Positions 8,493-15,627 of a stretch of DNA of 64,000 nucleotides are shown in pieces. Made by a program: the position numbers and the translations under genes. Source of the stretch: Burkholderiales bacterium (GTDB lineage: Bacteria > Pseudomonadota > Gammaproteobacteria > Burkholderiales > Ga0077523). The notes under the pieces are model-generated. The model saw only the letters and a list, made by a program, of their open reading frames with translations, did not search any database and was not told the DNA's origin. The DNA lies in NCBI GenBank assembly GCA_022843925.1, contig JALHMS010000007.1:125473-189472 (forward strand), read 5' to 3'. Every line of letters begins with the position of its first letter. The first letter of the stretch is position 1.

Positions 8493-9763
8493 GCCGCTAC
8501 GGCCCGCGACTGCCACGGCGCCTGGACGCCGAGCGAATTCGCTACGGTGATGGCGGAGAGCAGGCCGTCCTCGTGGAAGCCATAGCGCGTCCACGCACCG
8601 CAGAACCAGGTGCGTCTGCGCCCCTGCAGCCCGGGCAGACGCCGCTGGGCGGCGATGGCGGGGCCGTCGAAGATCGGGTGCGCGTAGGTGATGCGGCGGA
8701 GCACGGTCCCGGGAGCGGGCTCCCTCAGGGGATTCAGTGTGACCATCACCGGCTTCGTGCAGGGGAGTGGCTGGAGACGGTTGATCAGGTAGCTCACCGA
8801 AACCGGGCGCCCCGCGGCCTGGGCGCCACCGGCAAGGTAGTTCCATGCGGACCAGGCTTCCCGCATCCGGGGCAGCAGGGTGGCGTCCGTGTGCAGCCAC
8901 GCTTCGTTGTCCTGGTAGCGGACGTCCCCGAGCGTGCCGCGCTCGACGGAGTCCGCATCGGCGAGCAGCCGCAACGCCTGGTCGCTGTGACACGCGAGAA
9001 CGACGCCATCGAAGACGTCCTCACCGGCGGCGGTCTCGAGGAAGATGGCGTTCTCTTCCCTGGTGATCCTGCGGACGGGCGTCCCGATCCTGGCGTCGGA
9101 TATGCCCTCGACCAACCGCTTCACGTACTCCCGGCCACCGCCCGCGACGGTCCGCCAGCGCGGTCGGTCGTTCACCTGCAGCAGGCCGTGGTTGTGGCAG
9201 AAGCGAAGGAAGGTGTCGGCCGGATACTCGAGCATGCTGGCCGTCGGGCACGACCAGATGGCGGCACTCATCGGCAGCAGGTACCAATCACGGAATGCCC
9301 TACCGTAGCCGCCGGCGGCCAGGAAATCCGCGATGGACCCCCGGGCAGGCTTGCCGTCGGTGACACAGCGGGTGCCCTCCCTGTTGAACCGGAGGATGTC
9401 CTTGAGCATGCCCCAGAACTCCGGTTTCACGAGGTTCCGCTTTTGCGCAAACACGGTGGCGAGGCTGCTGCCTGCCCACTCGAGCCTGTCCTCGTCGATA
9501 CGGACGCTGAACGACATCTCGCTCTCGACCGACGACACGCCGAGATGATCGAACAGGGCGCAGAGATTCGGATAGGTGCGCTCGTTGAACACCAGGAACC
9601 CGGTGTCGACCGGGAACCGGTGACCGTCGACGTGCACATCGACGGTATGCGTGTGCCCGCCGGCGTAGTCCGCCGCCTCGAAAAGCGTGACCCGATGCTC
9701 CCGCGACAACAGCCAGGCAGCGGACAATCCGGCAATACCTCCGCCGACTACAGCCAGTCGCAT
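8489..9763 (-). CDS. FAD-dependent oxidoreductase (amine-oxidase/desaturase-like)
   Basis: A 424-residue flavoprotein. The dinucleotide-binding motif VVGGGIAGLSAAWLLS starts at residue 5 after MRLA, followed by GGHTHTVDV and FPVDTGFLVFNE, and the FAD C-terminal motif FCGAWTRYGFHEDGLLSA. This is the family paired with CFA-like methyltransferases; in Rhodobacter a related enzyme acts as the desaturase on the methylated chain during furan fatty-acid synthesis (established knowledge, Ufa pathway). The start at 9763 is set by the Rossmann motif. Coupled to DUF1365 by a 4-nt overlap, and 35 bp after folE2. Confidence 0.9.
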   Translation of the reverse strand: MRLAVVGGGIAGLSAAWLLSREHRVTLFEAADYAGGHTHTVDVHVDGHRFPVDTGFLVFNERTYPNLCALFDHLGVSSVESEMSFSVRIDEDRLEWAGSSLATVFAQKRNLVKPEFWGMLKDILRFNREGTRCVTDGKPARGSIADFLAAGGYGRAFRDWYLLPMSAAIWSCPTASMLEYPADTFLRFCHNHGLLQVNDRPRWRTVAGGGREYVKRLVEGISDARIGTPVRRITREENAIFLETAAGEDVFDGVVLACHSDQALRLLADADSVERGTLGDVRYQDNEAWLHTDATLLPRMREAWSAWNYLAGGAQAAGRPVSVSYLINRLQPLPCTKPVMVTLNPLREPAPGTVLRRITYAHPIFDGPAIAAQRRLPGLQGRRRTWFCGAWTRYGFHEDGLLSAITVANSLGVQAPWQSRAVAA

Positions 9764-9798
9764 CAGGTCTCCCCGTACGTTCTTCGACGCAGGAGGCG

Positions 9799-10602
9799 CT
9801 ATCCGCGCTTGTCGTGCCGGATCAGCGCGTACGCCGAATGATTGTGGATGGACTCGAAGTTCTCGGATTCGATCACATACGCCTCGACCCGCGGGTCGGC
9901 ATTCAGCCGCAGGGCGATGTCTCGAACGAGATCCTCCACGAACTTCGGGTTGTCGTAGGCCCGCTCGGTGACCCACTTCTCGTCTGGACGCTTCAGGAGA
10001 CCGAACACCTCGCAGGATGCTTCCTGCTCGGCGATCGTGGCCAGTTCCTCGATGGTGATGTCGCCACCGATCTCGGCGTCGATGGTAATCATGGAACGCT
10101 GGTTGTGGGCCCCGTAGGCCGAAATTTCCTTCGAGCACGGGCACAGGCTGGTCACCGGCGCGATCACGGTGACGTTGCAGACCGTGGACTTTCCGACCAG
10201 CCGCTCGGCGCGCAGCTTCACCTGGTAGTCGAGCACGCTTTCGACGCCGGACACCGGCGCCCGCTTGGTGATGAAATAGGGGAAGCGCAATTCGATGTAG
10301 CCGGCGTCCGCGCCGAGCCGCGACAGCATCGCCTCCATGAGGTCGCGCAATCCTGCGGTATCCATCGGTGCCTTGTGGGCCTGCAGAATCTCGATGAACC
10401 GGGACATGTGGGTCCCTTTCACGTCCCCAGGCAGCGTGACGTACATGTCGGCAGTCACGACCGTATGCACCACACTGCCATCGCGCGCGCGGACGGACAA
10501 CGGATGCACCAGCGACCGGATTCCGACGCGGTCGATCGCGATGGAACGAGTATCGAGGATGGACTGGATGTCAGGCAGGGGGAGGCGTTCGGGCGCATTC
10601 AT
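9799..10602 (-). CDS. folE2: GTP cyclohydrolase FolE2 (type IB)
   Basis: Converts GTP to dihydroneopterin triphosphate, the first step of folate and pterin synthesis. The 267-residue length and motifs fit FolE2 rather than FolE: AYIELRFP-like YIELRFPYF, VTSLCPCSKEIS with the metal-ligand Cys, AYGAHNQRS, and ESENFESIHNHSAYA with the distal Glu and His. FolE2 can work with metals other than zinc. A pterin/folate supply gene beside photolyases makes sense because CPD photolyases use methenyl-tetrahydrofolate as antenna. A strong hairpin lies in its leader. Confidence 0.95.
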   Translation of the reverse strand: MNAPERLPLPDIQSILDTRSIAIDRVGIRSLVHPLSVRARDGSVVHTVVTADMYVTLPGDVKGTHMSRFIEILQAHKAPMDTAGLRDLMEAMLSRLGADAGYIELRFPYFITKRAPVSGVESVLDYQVKLRAERLVGKSTVCNVTVIAPVTSLCPCSKEISAYGAHNQRSMITIDAEIGGDITIEELATIAEQEASCEVFGLLKRPDEKWVTERAYDNPKFVEDLVRDIALRLNADPRVEAYVIESENFESIHNHSAYALIRHDKRG

Positions 10603-10625
10603 CGTTTGTCATCTTCCTGTGGGAA

Positions 10626-10689
10626 TCAGGTCGCAGGCGATCCGCGCGGGGGTGACGCGCGGGTGAGGGGAGACTTGCCTGCGACCTGA
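10626..10689 (-). promoter_or_regulatory. Long stem-loop in the folE2 leader
   Basis: A perfect 13-bp inverted repeat, TCAGGTCGCAGGC (10626-10638) and GCCTGCGACCTGA (10677-10689), encloses a 38-nt loop that contains a smaller CGCGCG-rich pairing. It occupies most of the 101-bp gap between the exported-protein gene and folE2 and ends about 23 nt before the start codon, just upstream of an AGGAAG ribosome-binding site. There is no U-run, so a simple terminator is unlikely. A processing site, attenuator or riboswitch-like element is possible; I do not recognise a known class. Confidence 0.55.
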
Positions 10690-10703
10690 AAGGGTTGCTG
10701 CCG

Positions 10704-11045
10704 TCAGTTGACCGATTCCATCCGGACAGACCACGGCAGAATCACGGGCCGGACGCCAGCCTCGGCGCGACCGTGCATCTCGAGATACTGCGCCAGGGCT
10801 TCGGCCTCCCCGGGGGAAGCTTCGACAGCGCCGGACTCCGTTGCATGCTTGTCCAGGACAAAGGCATCCATGGTAAGTTCACGAAGACCACCCCGCACCG
10901 CGCCGCCGAGATCGGACATCGACACCGCCGTGGTGCCGTCCTTGCGTTCGTTTGCCGAGGCGCCTGCGGGCGCCACCAAGACCGTCGCGCCGATGACCAG
11001 GAGCGAGACCAAATTCACCGCCGGAGACTTCCGTATCGAATTCAT
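10704..11045 (-). CDS. Small exported protein next to LitR
   Basis: A 113-residue protein with a signal peptide (MNSIRKSPAVNLVSLLVIG, cleavage around ASA near residue 31). The mature part is short and acidic, with no cysteine and no family I recognise. It is divergent from the LitR-like gene and directly downstream of the best promoter/operator of the region, so it is probably the first gene of the light-controlled array, ahead of folE2. Its position, not its sequence, is what suggests a role. Confidence 0.7.
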   Translation of the reverse strand: MNSIRKSPAVNLVSLLVIGATVLVAPAGASANERKDGTTAVSMSDLGGAVRGGLRELTMDAFVLDKHATESGAVEASPGEAEALAQYLEMHGRAEAGVRPVILPWSVRMESVN

Positions 11046-11081
11046 TCGTTCTTGTCCTAGTCAGAAACAGTAGGTGGACGT

Positions 11082-11125
11082 AGAATACGAACGTCGTCCA
11101 AGCCTGTCAAACGTTTTGCTTGGAC
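11082..11125 (-). promoter_or_regulatory. Promoter and operator between LitR and the light-linked array
   Basis: On the minus strand there is a perfect -35 TTGACA (11110-11105), a 17-bp spacer and -10 TATTCT (11087-11082). A perfect inverted repeat GTCCAAGC-N14-GCTTGGAC (11096-11125) is centred on the -35. A looser repeat, GTCCTA...TAGGtGGAC, lies at 11054-11079 between promoter and gene. Operators placed over the -35 suit repression by a MerR/LitR tetramer in the dark. The protein that binds is inferred from adjacency. Confidence 0.65.
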
Positions 11126-11150
11126 ATTTCTGCGACAAAGGTGGAACGCA

Positions 11151-12170
11151 GTGCGTATCGAGACGACCGAAGCCTCACCCGGGACGGCCACCACCGCCCC
11201 TTCCGACGAATCTCGCCTTTCCGGAGCCTCCATGACTGGGGAACCCATGACCGGAGAAACCCTCTCCGGCGATCGCATGGCGATGCTTTCCATCAGCGCC
11301 GTCGAGCGCGACACGGGATTGTCGAAAGACGTGCTTCGCATGTGGGAGCGAAGGTACGAATTTCCACACCCCAAGCGCGATCGCCATGGCGAGCGCGTCT
11401 ACCCGCCCGATCAGGTCACCAAGCTACGGGCGATCAAGCGCCTCATGGACCGCGGATTCCGGCCTGGCAAGATCATCGGGATGTCGATCGACGACCTCAA
11501 CTCGCTAGGCTCCACCGCGGCCAACCGCGACGGCCACGACGAGGAGGTCGAGGCGATCCTGGATCTCGTCCGCGCCCACCAGCTGCCGGAGCTGCGGCAG
11601 CGACTCACGCAGATGTTGATGCGCCAGGGCCTGCAGCGGTTCGTCATCGATACCGTAGCGCCCCTCACGATGGCGGTGGGCGAAGCCTGGGTGCGCGGCG
11701 ACTTCGCGGTGTTCGAGGAGCACCTCTACACGGAGCAGATCCAGGGCGTGCTGCGCAACGCCATCGCCTCTGCCCAGGTCCACAGCAAGTCGCCCCGCGT
11801 CCTGCTCACTTCCTTCCCCAGCGAGCAGCATCATCTCGGCCTGCTCATGGTCGAGGCGCTGTTGGTGGTCGAAGGCGCGACCTGCATCCCGCTCGGCACC
11901 GAGACGCCGGCCTCCGAGATCGTGCGCGCCGTGGGCGCCCACCGGGTGGACGTCGTCGCTCTTTCGTTCAGCGCAGCGTATCCGGAGCGCCAGGCCGCCT
12001 CCGGGCTGAAGGAACTTCGCGCTAGCCTGCCGAAGAACGTGCATATCTGGGCCGGCGGGAGCTGCGTGCGACGCATGCGGCGCGGCATCGACGGCGTCGA
12101 ACTCGTCCGCGCCCTCGACGAGATCGCACGGCTGATCTCGCACTGGAACACCGACCATCCGCGCAACTGA
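11151..12170 (+). CDS. litR: LitR/CarH-type MerR regulator, cobalamin photoreceptor
   Basis: A 339-residue regulator with an N-terminal MerR helix-turn-helix (LSISAVERDTGLSKDVLRMW, residues 46-65, wing to about 110) and a C-terminal cobalamin-binding module. It carries the W-x9-EH signature (W180, E190, H191) that caps adenosylcobalamin in CarH, and E225-x-H227-x-x-G230, which supplies the lower histidine ligand; AGGSC near residue 301 fits the Rossmann part. In CarH/LitR, light breaks the Co-C bond, the tetramer falls apart and target genes are released. GTG start at 11151, with AAAGGTGG about 6 nt upstream. An extra Thr/Ser-rich 40-residue N-terminus may not all be translated (ATG also at 11233). 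Confidence 0.9.
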   Translation: MRIETTEASPGTATTAPSDESRLSGASMTGEPMTGETLSGDRMAMLSISAVERDTGLSKDVLRMWERRYEFPHPKRDRHGERVYPPDQVTKLRAIKRLMDRGFRPGKIIGMSIDDLNSLGSTAANRDGHDEEVEAILDLVRAHQLPELRQRLTQMLMRQGLQRFVIDTVAPLTMAVGEAWVRGDFAVFEEHLYTEQIQGVLRNAIASAQVHSKSPRVLLTSFPSEQHHLGLLMVEALLVVEGATCIPLGTETPASEIVRAVGAHRVDVVALSFSAAYPERQAASGLKELRASLPKNVHIWAGGSCVRRMRRGIDGVELVRALDEIARLISHWNTDHPRN

Positions 12171-12269
12171 GGCACCGATCCCCGCACCACGCCCGGATCG
12201 TACGGATCCGGCGCACTGGTTCCCTCCTGCCGTCGCACCCGCTTTCCATCAGCTCCCTGCCGCTCTCCC

Positions 12270-12416
12270 ATGCCGGGTCATCGCAAGCCGCTCCCCGTGA
12301 AGATCTGCGCCCGCTGCGGGCGTCCGATGACCTGGCGGAAGCGTTGGGCGCGCAGCTGGGATGAGGTCCGCTACTGCTCGGACCGCTGTCGCGCAGAGGC
12401 ACGGCGTGGCGGCTGA
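12270..12416 (+). CDS. DUF2256 zinc-finger-like small protein
   Basis: A 48-residue protein, [20 protein letters not shown] at its start, then WRKRW, and YCSDRCR near the end. Two CxxC-type knuckles (C13/C16 and C37/C40) should bind one zinc. This is the DUF2256 pattern; members are small and are very often next to cryptochrome/photolyase genes. The last 11 nt overlap the GTG start of the photolyase, so the two are translated together. Function unknown; a helper for photolyase assembly or DNA binding is inference. Confidence 0.88.
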   Translation: MPGHRKPLPVKICARCGRPMTWRKRWARSWDEVRYCSDRCRAEARRGG

Positions 12417-13941
12417 GATCGCACTGGTCCTCGGGGACCACCTCACCCTCGAGAATCCCGCCCTCGCCCGGATCGACCGGGCACGGGACAGCGTCCTGAT
12501 GATCGAGGCGCCGGGCGAGGCGCGACACGTCTGGAGCCACAAGGCTCGGATCGCCCTCTTCCTTTCGGCGATGCGCCATTTCGCCGCCACCCTGCGCGAG
12601 GCGGGTTTCCGCGTGCACTACCTCGAGGTCGACGATGCGTCCCTGCCTGCGAGCCTGCCCGAACGCCTCGGCCACTTCCTGGCCACCCACGCACCGTCCA
12701 GGATCTGGATGTGCGAAGCGGGCGAGCGCCGTCTTGCCGATGCGCTCGCCGCCGCGGCGGCGGCGCGGACCACCCCCCTGACCAGTCTTGCGGACCCCCA
12801 TTTCCTGGTCTCGATGGAGGCCTTCTCGCGCTGGGCAGGCGACAAGTCGAGCCTGCGCATGGAGTTCTTCTACCGTCACGTGCGGCGCGAGACCGGCGTG
12901 CTGATGGATGGCGATGCCCCGGTCGGCGGTCAATGGAATTTCGACGCCGACAACCGCAAGGGCTTCGGCGCCAAGGGCCCCGGCCTCGTCCCGACGCCCC
13001 CGCGCTATCCGCCGGACGCCATCACGCAGGCGGTCTTCGCGACCGTCGAACGCGAGTTCGGCGATCACCCGGGGAGCCTCGACAGCTTCGGATGGCCGGT
13101 GACCCGCGCCCAGGCGCTGGATGCGCTGCATCGCTTCGTCGAGGAGCGGCTCGCCGCCTTCGGTCCCTTCCAGGACGCGATGTGGAGCAACGAACCGTTC
13201 CTCTGGCACTCGCTCCTGTCCACCAGCCTGAATCTGAAGCTGCTGGACCCGCGGGAGGTGATCGATGCCGCGGTCCGCGCGTGGCAGGAACGCCGCCTGC
13301 CGCTCGCGAGCGTGGAGGGGTTCGTGCGGCAGATCCTCGGATGGCGCGAGTTCATCCGCGGGGTGTACTGGCACTGGCCCGATCTCGGCAGGCTCAACCA
13401 CTTCGAGCATCACCGTGCGCTGCCGGCGTGGTTCTGGACCGGCGAAACATCCATGAATTGCCTGCGGGACGCCATCGGCCAGACGCTGCGCCACGGCTAT
13501 GCCCATCACATCCAGCGGCTCATGATCACGGGCAACTTCGCTCTGCTGGCGGAGCTTTCCCCGCAGGCGGTGTGCGACTGGTATCTGGCGGTCTACGTGG
13601 ATGCGGTGGAGTGGGTCGAACTACCCAACACCGCAGGCATGGCACTGCACGCGTGCGGCCCCCGCTTCACCAGCAAGCCGTACATCGCGTCGGGCGCCTA
13701 CGTGAAGCGCATGAGCAACCACTGCAAGGGCTGCCGGTACGACCCCGGAGTGCGCGTCGGACCGGGGGCGTGCCCGATCACGCTGCTATACTGGGCCTTC
13801 GTCGACAAGCATGCCGCCACCCTCTCGGCCAACCCCAGGACCGTGACGATGACCAGCAATCTGGAACGTCTTCCCGTCGCCGATCGTCAATCGATACGGA
13901 CGGCCGCCCGGGACGTACTTGCAGCGATCGACTCCCTGTAG
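12406..13941 (+). CDS. FeS-BCP (6-4) photolyase / cryptochrome
   Basis: Prokaryotic photolyase-like flavoprotein (Pfam DPRP type), 511 residues from GTG at 12406. Members repair (6-4) photoproducts using FAD, a [4Fe-4S] cluster and a dimethyl-ribityllumazine antenna. The four cluster cysteines are visible: C352 ([10 protein letters not shown]), C440 and C443 (CKGC), and C456 ([10 protein letters not shown]), almost the same positions as in Agrobacterium PhrB. Other signatures are ALVLGDHL at the start, [15 protein letters not shown], and ELPNTAGM. The GTG is favoured over an upstream ATG because GAGG precedes it and it couples to the DUF2256 gene. Confidence 0.95.
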   Translation: MAAEIALVLGDHLTLENPALARIDRARDSVLMIEAPGEARHVWSHKARIALFLSAMRHFAATLREAGFRVHYLEVDDASLPASLPERLGHFLATHAPSRIWMCEAGERRLADALAAAAAARTTPLTSLADPHFLVSMEAFSRWAGDKSSLRMEFFYRHVRRETGVLMDGDAPVGGQWNFDADNRKGFGAKGPGLVPTPPRYPPDAITQAVFATVEREFGDHPGSLDSFGWPVTRAQALDALHRFVEERLAAFGPFQDAMWSNEPFLWHSLLSTSLNLKLLDPREVIDAAVRAWQERRLPLASVEGFVRQILGWREFIRGVYWHWPDLGRLNHFEHHRALPAWFWTGETSMNCLRDAIGQTLRHGYAHHIQRLMITGNFALLAELSPQAVCDWYLAVYVDAVEWVELPNTAGMALHACGPRFTSKPYIASGAYVKRMSNHCKGCRYDPGVRVGPGACPITLLYWAFVDKHAATLSANPRTVTMTSNLERLPVADRQSIRTAARDVLAAIDSL

Positions 13942-13945
13942 TGGC

Positions 13946-14902
13946 ATGGCTGCGGCGCGTGACATCATCCGACAAGAAGCGCCTTCGACCCGACTGCCCC
14001 AAGACCCAAGCCCCGCGACCGCGGCCCAGCTCCGCCGCAAGGTGAACCGCATGCTTTACCCCGAACTCTTCAAGTCCCTGGAACGCGTCCGTTGGCACAT
14101 GGATCGCGACATTCCGTGGGACAACTTCGACCCCGCCCGCCTCTCCGACGAGCAGGCCCGGACCATCAAGATGAACGCCATCACCGAGTGGGCGGCCCTG
14201 CCCGCCACGGAGATGTTCCTGCGCGACAACGTCGACGACAGCGACTTCTCGGCCTTCATGTCGGTCTGGTTCTTCGAGGAACAGAAGCACTCCCTCGTCC
14301 TGATGGAATACCTGCAGCGCTTCCGGCCCGACCTCGTGCCCACCGAGGAGGAACTGCACGCGGTGCGCTTCCATTTCGACCCGGCGCCCGCGCAGGAAAC
14401 CCTGATGCTGCACTTCTGCGGCGAGATCCGCCTGAACCACTGGTATCGCTGCGCTGCCGAGTGGCACACCGAACCGGTGATCCAGCACATCTACCGCCTG
14501 ATCTCGCGCGACGAGGCCCGCCATGCCGGCGCGTACCTGCAGTACATGCGCCGCATGATCGACAAGCTGGGGGACGAAGCCCGCTCCGCATTCGCACGCA
14601 TCGGCATGCTGATGGCCAGCTCGGCGCGCAGCAGCAAGCCACTGCACCCGACCAATCTGCACGTGAACGCGTCTCTGTTCCCGAACGACACCGTGCAGTC
14701 ACGGCTGCCCGAACCCGAATGGCTGGAGCACTGGCTCGATCAGCAGATCCGCTTCGGCAAGGAATGGGAGGCGAAGGTGGTGGGCATGATCCTCACCAAC
14801 CTTTCCCTGCTGTTCGACCGCACCATCGGGACGGTGCAGGAGCTGAACCGGTACCGGAAGGAACTCGGACGCGCGAAGACGGCGGAACCCAGCACCGCCT
14901 GA
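13946..14902 (+). CDS. Ferritin-like di-iron protein
   Basis: A 318-residue helical protein starting 4 nt after the photolyase stop. It has the four ligand helices of a di-iron site: E in WAALPATEMFL, EEQKH in VWFFEEQKHSLV, E in CAAEWHTEP, and DEARH in ISRDEARHAGAY. The spacing resembles acyl-ACP desaturase and other R2-like oxygenases. Substrate unknown. Operon position behind DUF2256 and the FeS photolyase suggests it oxidises a lipid or pigment in the light response, or protects against peroxide; this is inference. The C-terminal 100 residues (RLPEPEWLEHWLDQQ onward) are probably helical. Confidence 0.8.
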   Translation: MAAARDIIRQEAPSTRLPQDPSPATAAQLRRKVNRMLYPELFKSLERVRWHMDRDIPWDNFDPARLSDEQARTIKMNAITEWAALPATEMFLRDNVDDSDFSAFMSVWFFEEQKHSLVLMEYLQRFRPDLVPTEEELHAVRFHFDPAPAQETLMLHFCGEIRLNHWYRCAAEWHTEPVIQHIYRLISRDEARHAGAYLQYMRRMIDKLGDEARSAFARIGMLMASSARSSKPLHPTNLHVNASLFPNDTVQSRLPEPEWLEHWLDQQIRFGKEWEAKVVGMILTNLSLLFDRTIGTVQELNRYRKELGRAKTAEPSTA

Positions 14903-14985
14903 CACGGGCGGTCGACACCGCACACGCGCCTCCACCGCATCTCTGCGCCCGGCAGAGAGTCCCTCAGCGTTCCCCCGCCCCCATC

Positions 14986-15486
14986 ATGACCGAGCCCCAG
15001 GACCTCACCCCACCGGCCTTCGAGCGCAAGGTCTGCCTGCCTGCGGACGTCGCGCAGCGCGCCCGGCTGCTGCCGCGCCCGATCGTCTTCACGAACGGCG
15101 TCTTCGACATCCTCCACCGCGGCCACGTGACCTACCTCGCGGAGGCACGCGCCCTCGGTGCCAGCCTCGTCGTGGGACTGAACTCCGACGCCTCGGTCCG
15201 CCGCCTCGGCAAGGGGGACGACCGCCCCATCAACCGCGAGGAGGATCGCCTCGCGGTGATCGCGGCGCTGGAGTCCGTGGACCTCGTCACCACTTTCGCC
15301 ACCGACACGCCGCTCGGACTGATCCTGGCCGTGCGTCCCGACGTCCTCGTGAAGGGCGGCGACTGGACCGTGGACCGCATCGTCGGCGCACCCGAAGTGC
15401 TGGGCTGGGGCGGCACAGTCCATTCGATCGCGTTCCAGCACGAGCGGTCCACCACCTCCCTGCTGTCCCGCATCCGCGGGGCTTGA
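14986..15486 (+). CDS. rfaE2: Heptose 1-phosphate adenylyltransferase (RfaE2 / HldE C-domain)
   Basis: Makes ADP-D-glycero-beta-D-manno-heptose from the heptose 1-phosphate and ATP for LPS inner core. The 166-residue protein is the stand-alone nucleotidyltransferase half, with no sugar-kinase domain. Motifs: IVFTNGVFDILHRGHVTYL with the nucleotidyl-transfer HxGH-type site, LVVGLNSDASVRRLGKG, and DVLVKGGDW. A separate HldE-N kinase is expected elsewhere, as is usual in beta-proteobacteria. It follows the di-iron gene by 83 bp. Confidence 0.95.
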   Translation: MTEPQDLTPPAFERKVCLPADVAQRARLLPRPIVFTNGVFDILHRGHVTYLAEARALGASLVVGLNSDASVRRLGKGDDRPINREEDRLAVIAALESVDLVTTFATDTPLGLILAVRPDVLVKGGDWTVDRIVGAPEVLGWGGTVHSIAFQHERSTTSLLSRIRGA

Positions 15487-15499
15487 GCAACCGTCCGGT

Positions 15500-15528
15500 G
15501 GTTCGCGCGTCCGCCGCAGGCGCGAACC
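15500..15528. terminator. Stem-loop downstream of rfaE2
   Basis: Inverted repeat GGTTCGCGC (15500-15508) and GCGCGAACC (15520-15528) with an 11-nt loop, 14 nt after the rfaE2 stop. The stem is strong but no U-run follows, so it may only stabilise the transcript end. Confidence 0.4.
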
Positions 15529-15627
15529 CCGCGGCGCCCGTCGTGTCCGTGACGTGCGCCCGCGCCGGGACTTGCGCCCGCCCGCCCATCAGCCCCTTGG
15601 CAACCCGCAGCCCCTTCCCCTTCGAGG

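Noticed and set aside
11052-11086. Plus-strand promoter for litR using TTGTCC and TAGAAT
   Set aside because: The spacer would be 23 bp, too long even for MerR-type promoters.
11046-11150. Cobalamin riboswitch upstream of litR
   Set aside because: The 105-bp gap is too short and lacks the B12-box; the structure there is a protein-operator-like inverted repeat.
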